Below the pieces are notes generated by a model. It saw only the letters and a list, made by a program, of their open reading frames with translations. It was not told the origin of the DNA and ran no database searches. The position numbers and the translations under genes were made by a program. A stretch of 64,000 nucleotides of DNA from Isoetes taiwanensis (taxonomy: Eukaryota > Streptophyta > Lycopodiopsida > Isoetales > Isoetaceae). Shown here one piece after another: positions 24,201 to 34,772 of this stretch. The stretch covers positions 12,996,913 to 13,060,912 of the forward strand of contig JAJEKV010000024.1 in NCBI GenBank assembly GCA_021234155.1, written 5' to 3'. Every line of letters begins with the position of its first letter. The stretch's first letter is position 1.

Positions 24201-24937
24201 AAGTATTCTCCCCCCATTTTTGAGATGGTGCCACATTCCCCAAAAATTGGGGATAGTGGTCCGAGATTGAATTCCCCACATCACATTGAGGTGAACAGGT
24301 TATCCCATTCCTTCAGATCATTGTTGCACAAGTAGAATCTGTCTAAAAGACAGTATGTCCTTTGATCTCCCTTCCTCTTATTACTCCAGGAATATTGGTA
24401 AGAGGAAGAGGGAGGGAAATAGATAAAATTGGGCATCAGCTCGTCCCATGTCAGTCTCTCTCCCTTGGACATATTAATTTGTTTACCTAGTTTTTGATCC
24501 CAGACAGGTGTATTGTTAAAGTCACCTGCCATTAGCCAATTCTTGATGTGGTGTGCTTGAATCCATGTGTTTATTTGCTTCCACTGATCCTCTCTTTTTG
24601 CAGGTTCTGTGGAGGCATAGACATTGATTACTCCCAAGGTATTCATCCCTTTCTTCAATACAGCTATAGTCCATCTCCCACTGTTATGTTTGTATTTTTC
24701 CAAACACTCAAACCCTTTCCAGACTGTACAAATCCCTCCTTTTGTGCCATCTGCTTTGGCCCAAACTGAATCTCCATCTGGTATGATCCATTTCCCCAAA
24801 TTTGATGCTTCAAATTCAGGTAATCTGTGCTCTTGTAACAGTATAATATCAGCTTTCATATCTCTAATAGCTATTAAAGCTCTTTTCCTTTTTAGAGGAC
24901 CTTTTATTCCTCTTAGGTTCCATGTAGTGATCTTCAT
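21163..24937 (-). pseudogene. LINE ORF2: endonuclease, reverse transcriptase, zf-RVT; nearly intact
   Basis: Replication protein of an L1-type LINE, about 1,250 codons. From the ATG at 24937: APE-type endonuclease with TTWNLRGIK, LLQEHRL, MAGDFNNTP, YSWSNKR and LLDRFYL; then SDHYPQF; RT motifs PGPDGFQPEFY, LIPKVNSPVNLGDWRPIS, NPCQSAFLPQRNILDN, LDLRRAYDTISW, RGVRQGCPLAPYLFLI and the active site YADDTFVFL (about 22835-22860); then LAGRVKIAN and a terminal zf-RVT region (KIFSWLILHQGL, CPLGCGEIEYSNHVFQC). Two lesions are visible: a frameshift near 24280, between endonuclease and SDHYP, and an in-frame TAA at about 22390 in the run before KKEGGLG. Catalytic motifs are otherwise preserved, so the copy is fairly young. 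It starts in the ATGA that ends ORF1, suggesting reinitiation. Confidence 0.93.
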
Positions 24938-25920
24938 TGGGCAAAGAGTTTCTTCCTGCCCTGCCTCCTCAAATTCAGAGCTGGACTATTTTCTGTGAAG
25001 TGTACCACTTTGGGACCTTTCTTCTTGGTGTGAGGGGTATAGAACTTCTCATCATCTACCATTGGATCCTTAGTGCATACATTACCATCGATTTCTGCCA
25101 GGATGCTTTTAGATGGGCTTATTGGCCTATTGCCCTTTTCAGGTACAATTACCAGGCCATCTAATTTGCAGTTACTTAATGGTGTATTATGTTGAATTCC
25201 AATGCCTTCTGTATGAGATTGTCCAAGGGGACTTGTTGGTCTATTCCAATTGGTTCCCAGGCCACTTGGCAAAGGCTGCTTCCATGGACTTATTGGTCTA
25301 CCTCCTGAAATTCCCAGGCCCCCTGGAGATGAATTGGATCCCTCCTCTTTCCGAGCTGGAGTAAAGAACTTTTCTTTATCTGCATCAACTATATCAGCCA
25401 TAGTACCTAATGGGCTTATTAGCCTATTGACATTGCTGTCAATTTCTAGGCCATTAGGTTGCATCTCTGATTGGTTACCCACCCCCTGGCCTGACGGACT
25501 TATAGGGTCAGTGTTTACATTGCTTTCATCTAAGGAGAAAGTGATCTCCTTAGTACCTTCCTCCCTACTGCTACCCATGTTATCAAAATCCATGGGTGAT
25601 TTGGTGAAGAACTTATACTTCTCATTTGATTGATCATCATTGGCCTGATCTGTCTGCCCTGAAAGTAGTGGTGTGTTTAGGACAATCTCCTTTTCCATAT
25701 CTTCCTGTCTTTCCATCAGTTCCAGCAGTACCTCATGCAATTCTTGGTCTTCATTTGGCTCTTTTCCTGTCTGCTCCTTTGGGGAGAAATTGAGATTTGT
25801 AGGACTAGCATACATCCCCCTTGAACAGTCCCCTTTTATCAGTAGAGTTCCTCCAGCCGACATATCTGAATCAGAATACTCAGGGTAATCATTGACTGGA
25901 GGGAGAGAAGGTTCAGCAAT
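24934..25920 (-). CDS. LINE ORF1, C-terminal part with PISP repeats
   Basis: The frame is open beyond the internal ATG at 25863, up to the insertion boundary, so the true start is lost. The remaining 309+ residues are hydrophilic and low in complexity. A pattern resembling RPISP or SPLG after GL.. recurs (TDPISPSGQG, NRLISPLGT, GRPISPWKQ, NRPTSPLGQ, NRPISPSK), paired with KFFTPARK/KFYTPHTKK and KYKFFTKSP motifs. An early helical stretch (DQELHEVLLELMERQEDME) may form a coiled coil. It ends in KKLFAQ, with the stop overlapping the ORF2 ATG by ATGA. In plant L1 elements ORF1 is an RNA-binding chaperone; the nucleic-acid-binding part is probably what was lost upstream. Confidence 0.75.
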   Translation of the reverse strand: MAEPSLPPVNDYPEYSDSDMSAGGTLLIKGDCSRGMYASPTNLNFSPKEQTGKEPNEDQELHEVLLELMERQEDMEKEIVLNTPLLSGQTDQANDDQSNEKYKFFTKSPMDFDNMGSSREEGTKEITFSLDESNVNTDPISPSGQGVGNQSEMQPNGLEIDSNVNRLISPLGTMADIVDADKEKFFTPARKEEGSNSSPGGLGISGGRPISPWKQPLPSGLGTNWNRPTSPLGQSHTEGIGIQHNTPLSNCKLDGLVIVPEKGNRPISPSKSILAEIDGNVCTKDPMVDDEKFYTPHTKKKGPKVVHFTENSPALNLRRQGRKKLFAQ

Positions 25921-25937
25921 GGTTAATGTATTACTTC

Positions 25938-26190
25938 TAATAAGACTACATTGACCAATATAACTAGTGAGCTAACGTGATTATTTTTTATTTTAAATCT
26001 ATATTTTTTTTTAATAACAGGCCATTAAATTGTTTTGGGGATATGGTCTATGGTTTCAGGAGTTGTGATTTTTACATCCATATCAAATCCCTCTAGAACC
26101 CCCTGTTATTGTGCTATATATTCTAAACGAGGTGCACCCTGGACTACCACTGTCATTGGATCTGTTGATTCTACAGTCCAGACTGTGTTG
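25938..26190. repeat. Continuation of the 404-bp tandem repeat
   Basis: From TAATAAGACTACATTGACC at 25938 the sequence matches 17774 onward, and the next unit start (TATTCTAAACGAGGTGCACC) lies at 26119. The repeat then runs out near 26190, just before the EXO70-like exons. Confidence 0.85.
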
Positions 26191-26306
26191 TTTTGTGCCT
26201 ATTTGTGCATTTGAAATCGGCGCAAATCTAGTATATTTGAACTAATTGGACTAGTCAATGTGTAAAACTTATACTCTTCTATTTTTGTATCCAATCTGCA
26301 TTACAG

Positions 26307-27809
26307 CAAGTCAGAAGACCCTGCTAAACTCTCAAAGTTCTTGGAAAAGTCTCAAGCATTTGGGGCTGCAAATGGGAACTCCATTGAGATCACATCTTCT
26401 GAAATCCCTGGAGCAAAAACTAGAAAACTTGCCCCTAGTTCTTATTCCGTCTGAAATTATTCTCAACCTGCAAGAAATGACACGTCGGTTGATTGCTGCA
26501 GCACATATTCAGCAGTGTCTTCAGATTTATATGCATGTGTTTGTTTCGATTTCAGCGAAATGTGTAGTGTCTAATATGCACAGCTCTTTAATGCCCGTTA
26601 TCGCAGTAAAATTCGAGCATGCTCTCTAGAACAAACAGACAGAAACTTGGATTTGAAAAGCTTACAAAAGATGAAGTTCAAAAGCTTCAGTGGGAACATC
26701 TAGAAAGAAAAATCTGGAGCTGGAATTTGTACATCTGCGTTGTTGTAAGTTACCTTTTGGGATTTCATCCCTTTCTTTGTCTTCTGATTAAAAGTTTCAT
26801 GATAGCTATAATTATAAATGTTACGATCAGGTGAAAGTGCTATATGCAGCGGAACGTGACCTCTGTAATGACGTATTTTGTGGCATGGATCCTTACTAGA
26901 GTCAATGTTTTCTGAAAGTGACTATAAACAGCTTCAGTAATTTACTGAGCACTGGGAATGCTATAGCGCAGAGTAAAAGGTCACCTGAAAAGCTGTTTGC
27001 TTTCCTCGACATGTTGGCTCAGGTTGGTAAAACTGGAAAAGCGATTGATTAAAATGAACAACGAATTCTTTGCATTCACCATGAAAAAATCCATTGCACA
27101 TGCACAGGGATTAAAATGGATAGAGATGTGATGTCCAGACCGATTCCTGATGTGATAACATAGGCTGCTTCAGATGGGCTAGGATGCCATGTCATGATAT
27201 GGCATGCTGAAAAACTCAATACATGAACATATCTATCCACATGCCCTTTTTTGGAATTTCAAATTATCCCTAGCTACAATGAACTTTATGCTCAATGAGA
27301 TATCGGACGTCTCTATTAGTAGTCAAATACAGTCAACGTTTCCATGTACAACTATCTTTAAATGAAAATTAGTAAAACGGTATAGCATCGGCCTTGAACA
27401 CTAACTATCACATCATAGTTATGCGATAATGACATGTTAAGAACCTTAATAAGAGGAAAACTATATGGTTAACATAGACTGCCTAGTACCAACCAAATAA
27501 GTAGAGTTAGAAATGCATAAAGCAGAATTACGTATAGTTCTCTGGCTGAAATAGGGTGCTAAATTAACGAGAAGTTGATTCCAGCAGAAGAGCGATCATG
27601 GACTAGAACAATCAGAAGAGGAGTGTAGCTTTTAACATTGATTATTTTTTTGTATGCTGAAATTCTTCATATCATTCAGTATTACTTCGCAGATAGAAGT
27701 TATTTTTTATGGAAGTGAGGCTTATAGAGTCCTTCAAACAGCCGTTGGACTTATCCAGATGCTAGCACAGACTGCCAATGATATCTTTGATGATTTTGTG
27801 ATGAGAGTT
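26307..27809 (+). pseudogene. EXO70 exocyst subunit fragment (broken)
   Basis: Several exon-like blocks in order match the middle of plant EXO70, an exocyst tethering subunit. Block A, ending about 26530, has LVLIPSEIILNLQEMTRRLI and IQQCLQIY. Block B, about 26595-26745, has YRSKIRACSLEQTDR followed after a one-base shift by KLGFEKLTKDEVQKLQWEHLE. Block C, 26831-27022, has VKVLYAAERDLCNDVF, then a TAG, then SQCFLKVT and NAIAQSKRSPEKLFAFLDM. Block D, 27693-27809, has a good AG acceptor and GTAAGT donor and encodes GLIQMLAQTANDIFDDF. The in-frame TAG near 26896, the shift at about 26640, a degraded intron after block A and the absence of start and end exons mark it as a pseudogene. The subfamily (EXO70A-like by memory) is tentative. 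Confidence 0.8.
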
Positions 27810-29502
27810 GTAAGTGGATGGCATTGTTCATCCCCTTACAAGCTACGTCATTAATTATGTGAAATTCCTCTTGGAGTAAGTTGCCAATGTCTTCTTACTG
27901 TTGATCCCTATCAAAACTAAGCAGCAAAAACTATTCAAGGCCGACTTATCTATTTCAGCTTTCAAATAACTTTAGAGCAGCACTTGGAAGGTGATGATCA
28001 TAGTGATCCAAACAAGAAATAAATTTAATAAGGTCTTGCACAAGTTTATAACCTTCAAGTCTATCAGATCTTAAGACATAGACTTTCTATTTTGATTTTA
28101 ACACCACACGTTTATCGAAACAATAATAAAAGCTACCATGGGATTGACAGGGTGCTCACGGCAGTCATTGTAAGGTGTCTTACGATCCACATAGATCTAA
28201 ACCTACTATTTACTATCTATCTATGTTTTACTACAATGTGGTACACGATGTGCACACCTAAAAATGTGCATTATAAAAACTAGACATGTCTAGAGGATAA
28301 ACAATTGGTACATCTTGTGCAAGATGTACAATAAATTCATAAGCTAGCTTGTACTGATATGTTGTTGCGGCAAGTGCCAGGATTGTATCAAACTTTATTA
28401 TTGAAATAATCCAGACCTTAGTATTTGCCTAAGACATTTACAACTGTGCCAGAAAAAAGGAGAAAGTATGAACAGGTTTTGCTTTATAGGTCCTCAATCA
28501 AATGAATGCACATTCAGCAACATAAATTATTTTTGGAGTGGCGTATTGCGATAAAACTTCAAGGAAGGATTGCACATCCTAGAACATGTGAAAGGTGAGT
28601 ACTTTAATTGTAGTGAGCAGAAGATTAAGTGTTGTTCCAATAAGCTAGATGATTTGCAATTGTGTCTATATACTATAGCCTTTAAAGGAGTTTCTAGAAG
28701 ACTTAGGTTGACAGTTGTAAAGACCACAACTAGAAGCTATATTAGTTCCAAACAATGGGTCAACACTATGCATACAAATAATATTCACCAAAGCATAAGG
28801 GTTGGTATAGCTAATATGGGCTAATTGCCATCAGTATATCAAAATCAATATTGTTGTTCATGTGTATGTCAAAATTAATATTGATGATTTTCTTGGTCAT
28901 GCGTTAGAAGGATCCATATGGTCGCGAAAATGACCTAGGCTACTAAATGCGTGATGTATGTAACGAAGAAGCTCCATCTTGCAATACATCGAGTTAATTA
29001 ACCATCTTAAATGATTTGCTAGAATTAGACAATGTCCAATTTCAGAACTAGAACTGGCTACATATCCCTGACGTGATTAAAGGAATTTGTGGTCATTGCA
29101 TGTTTCTTGCACACCTCATGGGATTATTAACCTTGATATACAGTCAAAGAGAAGACATTAATACAAATAGACCACGGTGTCTTTGTATCCAGTCATCACC
29201 CAGCAACTCTTTCGCCTCTGATCTGTAATGAGGCATGCAGTAAATGGCATAAAAGAGTGATAACATAGTAAGGTTCCACAAGCTTCTCACCCTCGAACAG
29301 CACGAACAATGTAGTGAATGTTATTCATCAAGAAAATATGTGTGAGAGCAGGATCAGTGTACTGCTTTGCTTGAGGTTGCTCAGCAGTGCTTGCATTATC
29401 TTGGCAGTTAATTTTTCCAAATAGGAACTTGATTTATCTAAAGAATATGCAAACATACCGTCGCGACACCGGATGGCAACCCTCTGTGCGCAGCACCTTG
29501 TT
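27810..29502. other. Intergenic, nothing recognised
   Basis: AT-rich DNA with only short, unrecognisable frames. The remaining EXO70 exons were looked for after the last block and not found. Confidence 0.5.
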
Positions 29503-29612
29503 TATAACAACCCATTAAATTGTTTTGGGGATATGGTCTATGGTTTCAATAGTTGTCATTTTTACATTCATATCAAATCCCCCTGGAACCTCCTGTTATT
29601 GTGCTACATATT
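29503..29612. repeat. Partial copy of the 404-bp repeat
   Basis: About 110 bp starting ATAACAACCCATTAAATTG and ending TTATTGTGCTACATATT match 17851-17957 and 26013-26122 with a few substitutions. The EXO70 pseudogene therefore lies between two copies of the same repeat. Confidence 0.8.
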
Positions 29613-29895
29613 AAATATGTAAGAATATGTTATTCACGAGACTATCATAGTGCATTATTTTTGAAGAATGAAGCAAATTTTCTCCAATATAGTGGCGCAT
29701 ATTCATACGGGAGAAGACTTCAGGCATCGATCGACATATTCAAGAGTTATACTCTATTTTTTGCCATAGGTAGCGATCCTCGTTTGTGGGGTATGTTCCC
29801 AGAAAATAGAGTATAATTTATGGCAAAATAGGTTCGAATTAAATATACTTAATGGTACAATTTCATACATGTATTTGCAACTGAAAGTAGTGGGG

Positions 29896-29923
<28 letters not shown>
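29896..29923. repeat. Poly(A) run of 28
   Basis: A pure A tract. It may be the 3' tail of an unrecognised plus-strand retroposed sequence, but no coding region precedes it. Confidence 0.85.
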
Positions 29924-29927
<4 letters not shown>

Positions 29928-30433
29928 CTCTCGCAGCCTTACATCACTCTCATATAAATATGCACCTATACGAAAAGGGGGTTTTATGAGGAAGTGAATT
30001 AAAAATATATAAAAGATAATGGTTTTATGCTGTAAAAAAAATGGGTATAAAAAAGTGCTAAAAAATGTTGTTAGAAAAATGGTGTATGCATATTATTATT
30101 TAAGATCTTAAAGGATTTTTTTCCTTTTTTTTTCTGGCCTTGGAGGACTTGGGAAGGGGGTTTTACATACTAGAGTATAAGAAAGCAAAATATATTGAAG
30201 GCCCCTCAAGAATTGATCCGACTACTCCCAAAACCATTAAAAATATATATACGTACCTATCTCTAGCATGTCAAAGGCCATTAAAAAATATATGTATATG
30301 TCTCTAACATGTCTCACGCATCTGCAACCAGCAAGTAATCGCCAGGATCTACAATGCAAAGGAAATGGAAATGTGAAATGTATTGAATCTTAGATATGCT
30401 TGTTGTATATAAAATTTTTAAGCTGTAGAGCAA

Positions 30434-31540
30434 AGACAGACAGACAGACAGACAGAGGATACAATACTTTTAACGTCCATGGAAACCCAATCGGGTTATG
30501 AGACCAGTACAAGCAGAGGGCAAAAGCCCAATCAAAGCAAAGGACCGAAGCCCAAATAAAACCTAGGGGACTAAACCCCATGAGTGTAAAATTTTAAAAG
30601 GAAAACATAATAACACAAAAACAAAACAAGACCACCAAACAACTAGGAATACCCCAACCAGGGGTTTGCAGGCCACTGTTCAAGAACAATTGCTGAGCCT
30701 CCCCTATATACTGCTCATTTTTTCTCGACCCAGGCCTCTCGAACTTTGCATAGCTCGTTTTGCTGCCGAATAAGCTATATTGGCGAGAGATCTTCCTGTA
30801 CTGAGAAGCGGATGTCTTTAAGGTGACTGCCATGCTGCAGAACATGCAGCCAATCCTTGGATGCTGAGAAATGTACCAGAAGATGACGCGGCCGGTCGTG
30901 ACAATGAACACCCACTCTTTGTGTTGTACACATGCATTGGGCTCGTAATGTGCTGGTGTTTGTGAAGAAATGTGCAGCTGCATCCGTGTCTGAACCAAAA
31001 AATGTTTCTGGAACTCCTACGAGCTGGAGCCGATCCCGCTCGGGCTGGAGTGGTCGGGCACTGGGTGTTGCAATGGGAAGCGTGTGCACTATGTGAACAT
31101 GTCTCTATAGGGCATTGTGGCTGCTCCTGAACTGCCTCATGCATTGGGACATCTACAATCTCCGCATATGAATGTGTCTCACTGTCGCCTTGGTCTGTAC
31201 AATGGCATCTGCTCGTAGTATGTGTGGAGATGTGGCCGGTGTTGGCGGCGGATTCCCGCAGCAAGGTTTTGAAAAGATGCAAAACTTGAATCCAACTGTC
31301 CACGGGCAAGAGTACGAAGGTATCTATAACAATGATCTGAGATCAAATAGCTTCAAGTTTGGTTTGAAATTCGAGCTCGAGATATGACGTGTCTAAGGTT
31401 TCTTGATTGAAGGAGGTGTCTGTTAGAAGAGAAGAAGCCACGACGGGATTTGGGGACTGCACTGGGCCTAGCTCTGGTGTTGGCGGAGCTTGCTGCATGG
31501 GCTTTGCCTTTCTTGCCAAATCCTTGGCTTTCCTAGTCAT
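30434..31540 (-). mobile_element. Minus-strand LINE-related copy ending in (CTGT)n
   Basis: Read on the minus strand, this unit ends with GGTCTCATAACC..GGGTTTCCATGGACGTTAAAA followed by (CTGT)n at 30434-30456. That matches the 3' end of the LINE at 56-61 kb (GTCTCATAGGCC..CCGTGGACGTTAAAATAAA, then a tetranucleotide tail). Upstream are shifted frames, among them one beginning MTRKAKDLARKAK at 31540 and one with RLQLVGVPETFFGSD, possibly an ORF1-like or gag-like remnant. No reverse transcriptase is present, so it is an internally deleted or non-autonomous copy. The coding assignment is uncertain; the shared 3' end is the stronger evidence. Confidence 0.5.
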
Positions 31541-31611
31541 GGTGAGAGGGTGAAAAAAACTGAATTGTTTAAAGAGCTGACTTGGAGGATGGACTGAGCT
31601 AAGGAAGACCA

Positions 31612-31619
31612 GACCTAGT
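31612..31619. repeat. Target-site duplication, left copy (GACCTAGT)
   Basis: The 8 bp are repeated exactly at 49141-49148, immediately outside the opposite inverted terminus. Eight-bp duplications are the hallmark of hAT transposition. Confidence 0.9.
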
Positions 31620-31679
31620 TAGGGATAGGTTCTGTACGTACAAAATTCAAATTCCTGACGTATAAAGTTAAAAAATACA

Positions 31680-32060
31680 TATTTTTTAATAAAATACGTA
31701 TATAACGTATTTAAAGGTCGCCGGCCGGAAAAGAAAATTTTTGCGTACGTGAAACCTTCAGATTTGCATACACGAAAATTTTTTCGCGTACGCGAAACAC
31801 GCAGTTTTGCCTCGCAAAATTCAAATCTGAGTTTCGCGGTAATGCGAAAACTTGATTCAGCGACGCGTGAAAAATTTTTATGGCGTCTTTAATCTGATTT
31901 TTCGGCGTCGCAGCAAACCGGCGTGGTGTTCGCGTCAGACCTTGAGTTTACTACGTTCGGCGTCTGACGAAAAAGTTTACAGCGTCTGTGAAAAAGTTTT
32001 CAGCGATACGAAGTTTTTATATATATATGCGACGGTGTTTTAGTTTTTTGCACCGCGAAA
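31680..32060. repeat. Left subterminal repeat region of the hAT element
   Basis: Numerous degenerate copies of GCGTACGCGAAA and half-sites (CGCGAAA, GCGAAAA, GCGTACGTGAAAC, ACGCGTGAAAA) occur on both strands. In hAT and other DNA transposons, dense subterminal motifs are transposase binding sites; that role is inferred here. The mirrored region is at 48700-49125. Confidence 0.75.
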
Positions 32061-33039
32061 GAAGGTAACTTCAGCTAGCCCAACCTTCCAATTTGCCCCC
32101 CAAAACTTTTTTTTTTTGTTTTTCTTAGTTTTTAGGTCTTTTTTGTTGTTTTTTTTATAGTTAGGCCAGGTTAGGTCTGCAGTTTTGCCCCCCCCCTAAG
32201 GGGCTGTGGGCTGAGCTTGGTCTATTTTAGAAAAAAAAAAAAAAAAAAAAAAAAAACAATAATTTAAGACAAATAATAATTTAAGACCAAAATAAAAAAA
32301 AAAAAAAAAAGAAAAAAAAAAAACAAATTTTGTTGCCTTCCCTTAAACGACAACTTTAGTATCAATTAGGTTTAGTGCTTTTTTAGGGTTTCGTGTTGCC
32401 AAGAGCGTAGGCATGCCCCTTGCCTGGTATTGTCGCATTTATTTGCGCCATGCCGAGGGTGGGTGGCAGTGCTGAAGTTTAAGGCAACTAGGGTCTCCCT
32501 TTTTTAAGAAGTATAACCCTCGCCTGACGCCGTTGTACTCTTATTGAGGGTTATGAGAATGTTTTATTAATTCACACCCTAGTTCTTGATGGTGTTGTTG
32601 ATGAAAGTCCGACACCAATATAGGAACTGGCGTATGTTTTAATAAGCATTCGATTGGTCTCGTCTTTTGAAAAAGCGTGACCTGGGACAAGTGCAATGCA
32701 TTTTAAACTTGCTAGCCTCGCATTTTGGCAGTAGCTGGGCTATAAATCATAAATCGTGTTTTGGTCCTTTTATGTGTTACCCCATCCTTGGCCTTGCACA
32801 TACATATTTATGAACCAATTAAAATTTACTAGTAATAGGATAAAATGTTAGGGTCTTAGCATAGTAGCATAAAATTAGCGTTTTGTTTTGGTTAAAGTGA
32901 GTTGATTTACCCTCATGTGCTAAGCACTAAATTGAAAGTTTTATCTTTGCTTGACTTGTAGGTGTTGCTGTTGTCATTTGCGTATTGTCGTGGAGTCCCA
33001 TCTTGCTAGCTAGCTAGACAATCCCTTAAAACAAGCAGT
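32061..33039. other. hAT left noncoding region upstream of the kinase-like gene
   Basis: No protein frame is seen. It contains a C-rich patch near 32190, two A-rich tracts (32230-32257 and 32290-32325) and otherwise unremarkable sequence. By position it should hold the promoter and leader of the kinase-like gene; no TATA box is assigned. Confidence 0.4.
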
Positions 33040-34772
33040 ATGACTTCAGAAGAGGGAGCAGAAGTTAACTCGCAACCAAATGTGGCATTAGTGTCTCGAT
33101 AGAGCTGCAACTAGTAGAGGCATTAGCGTCTCAAACAGAGGCTACAGAGCTGCAACCTGAGTCATCTTCTGCAGCACTGCCGCGTAGAAAAAGAAGTAGA
33201 CCACAACAAGCATGGTCTACTTTAAGACCAGAATTCATGAACTGGTTGTGTAATCGGCTGTGCAATGCCTCAGCCCAGGATTTGGAATTGATTACCAACA
33301 GCGGGAAGGATGGCTAGACTACCATGCAGGGCTGGTAAAAGATGCCGAGAGGGCTTTTAAGCTTCGAATGATGGATCTAGAGCCTGAAAAGAGTGAGCAA
33401 GAGAGGTATACATGGATAGTGGGTAATATTAGCCGCACTACCGGGAATATGATCACAGAAGTTGCAAATTTGAGTAGTCATCGCTTGAGGCTAGAGCTAA
33501 AAGAAAAAGCCAGCAGGTGGAATGTGGCGTGGACCAACAGAAAATTGAAGAAAGAAGCCCATCAACCCCCTCATCTTGTTAAGAAAGTGTTAGCGCAAAC
33601 CATAAAAGCCAAATGTCCTGGTGAGACAGATAGGGAGTGGGAAGCTCGTAGAAGAGCAGATGCCAAGACAACCTGGTTTGCCAAAGTAGATTCATCACAA
33701 ATAATAAACAGACAACGAATTGGTTCTGGTTCATATGGCGCAGTGTATAAGTGCAATATTCTAGGGTCTAGTTTTATTAAGGATGAACCTTATTGTGTAA
33801 AGCTTCAACATAATAATTTTCAGCCAAGTACAGATCCCAATAAGTTAGTGGAAGCTTTGTTGAAGAATATGAGAGAGTCTGGAATGCAAGTTAGGCACGG
33901 GTGTATAATACGCTGCATTGGTCGCAAAACCGGCCTGGAAAGACAAGGGTTAATTTTCCCTTTTTGGAATGGAGGTTCATTAGCAACCTTCTTTACAAGT
34001 CATGGGTGCAATGCTTTTGCAGAGCTTGCATTCAAGAAGTTAGGAGCTGTCCCTAGAGTTGAGACAGACTTGAGGCTGCTTGAGGAGCACAGAAAGAAAG
34101 AATTATTTGTTGCCTCACGGGTTGGGGAATTGGCAATGTCATTCTGCAGCGGGCTACAAAAACTCCATCAAGAAAGATATTTGCATATGGACTTGCATCC
34201 GGGCAATATATTGCTCCATTTTGACTATGGAAAGGAGAAGGGATGTATTGATCCTCAGGCTGTATACATTGGCATTTGTGATTGGGGTGAATCCAGGTTG
34301 ATCGGCGAGACAGTGGAGGTAAACCGATGGCATTACAAGGGTTTGGATGGCGAAGGTAAGAAAAGAATTGAGATGGAAAGGGCCAGGCATCCATATATGC
34401 ACAATGAACTTTATTTTGGTAGTGGCTCGAAGACAGTGCCTGCAAGGGTTGACTTTGATTTGCACGGGGCAACGTACATTGTCTACTACTTAGCTGACTT
34501 TGCTAGTAAGCACTTCTACATGGCAATAGGAAGCCTAGAGCAGCAAGGCAAGCATCGGAGAATGTGCGTACTATTTGAAACATTGTGTTGAGTCGCCAAT
34601 GAGAGACAAAACACGGAAATTTGATATGGCCCAGCTACTTGACACCATGCGGAGCAGTTTTCATTGCTCTCCAATTTCATGCACCAGGCCACAATTGGAA
34701 TCAGATTGGATTCTTCAACTTGGCCATGGTGGCGACGACGCATTAGACCAAGCTGGTCCTAGTCACGCTTAG
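33040..34772 (+). pseudogene. hAT-borne atypical protein-kinase-like gene (frame lesions)
   Basis: An ATG at 33040 opens MTSEEGAEVNSQPNVALVS. After one-base shifts near 33100 and 33290-33320 the main frame (33260-34591) continues. It has a charged region of about 140 residues, then a kinase-like fold: glycine loop IGSGSYGAVYKC, candidate lysine in YCVKLQH, catalytic loop HMDLHPGNILL (Asp and Asn kept, Arg replaced by Met), and DWGESR in place of DFG. A further shift near 34570 joins it to a C-terminal frame ending at 34772 (DKTRKFDMAQLLDTM). HxDLHPGN also occurs in ABC1/phosphotransferase-type kinases, so classification is open. The long open frame between lesions implies recent function. Its role for the transposon is unknown. 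Alternatively it is a host gene captured between the hAT ends. Confidence 0.75.

Larger units (their letters stand above)
18214..25937 (-). mobile_element. L1-type LINE insertion, minus strand, 7.7 kb
   Basis: The boundaries are set by interruption of the 404-bp repeat. On the minus strand it opens inside ORF1 (the frame is open to about 25920, so it is 5'-truncated). It continues through ORF1 to 24934 and ORF2 from 24937 to 21163, then about 2.9 kb of largely noncoding DNA, and ends in a tail seen as about 20 T on the plus strand (18216-18238). The 3' non-coding part is unusually long and contains tandem hairpin repeats and T tracts (19.9-20.35 kb), so part of it may be later nested insertions. 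A target duplication could not be read with confidence. Confidence 0.8.

Noticed and set aside
25113-25633. Plus-strand frames opposite LINE ORF1
   Set aside because: They mirror the repeated PISP-coding DNA and show no independent protein features.
31612-32060. Possibility that the left end belongs to a CACTA or Mutator element
   Set aside because: The terminus is not CACTA, the duplication is 8 bp rather than 3 or 9-11 bp, and the encoded transposase has hAT BED, DUF659 and dimerisation motifs.
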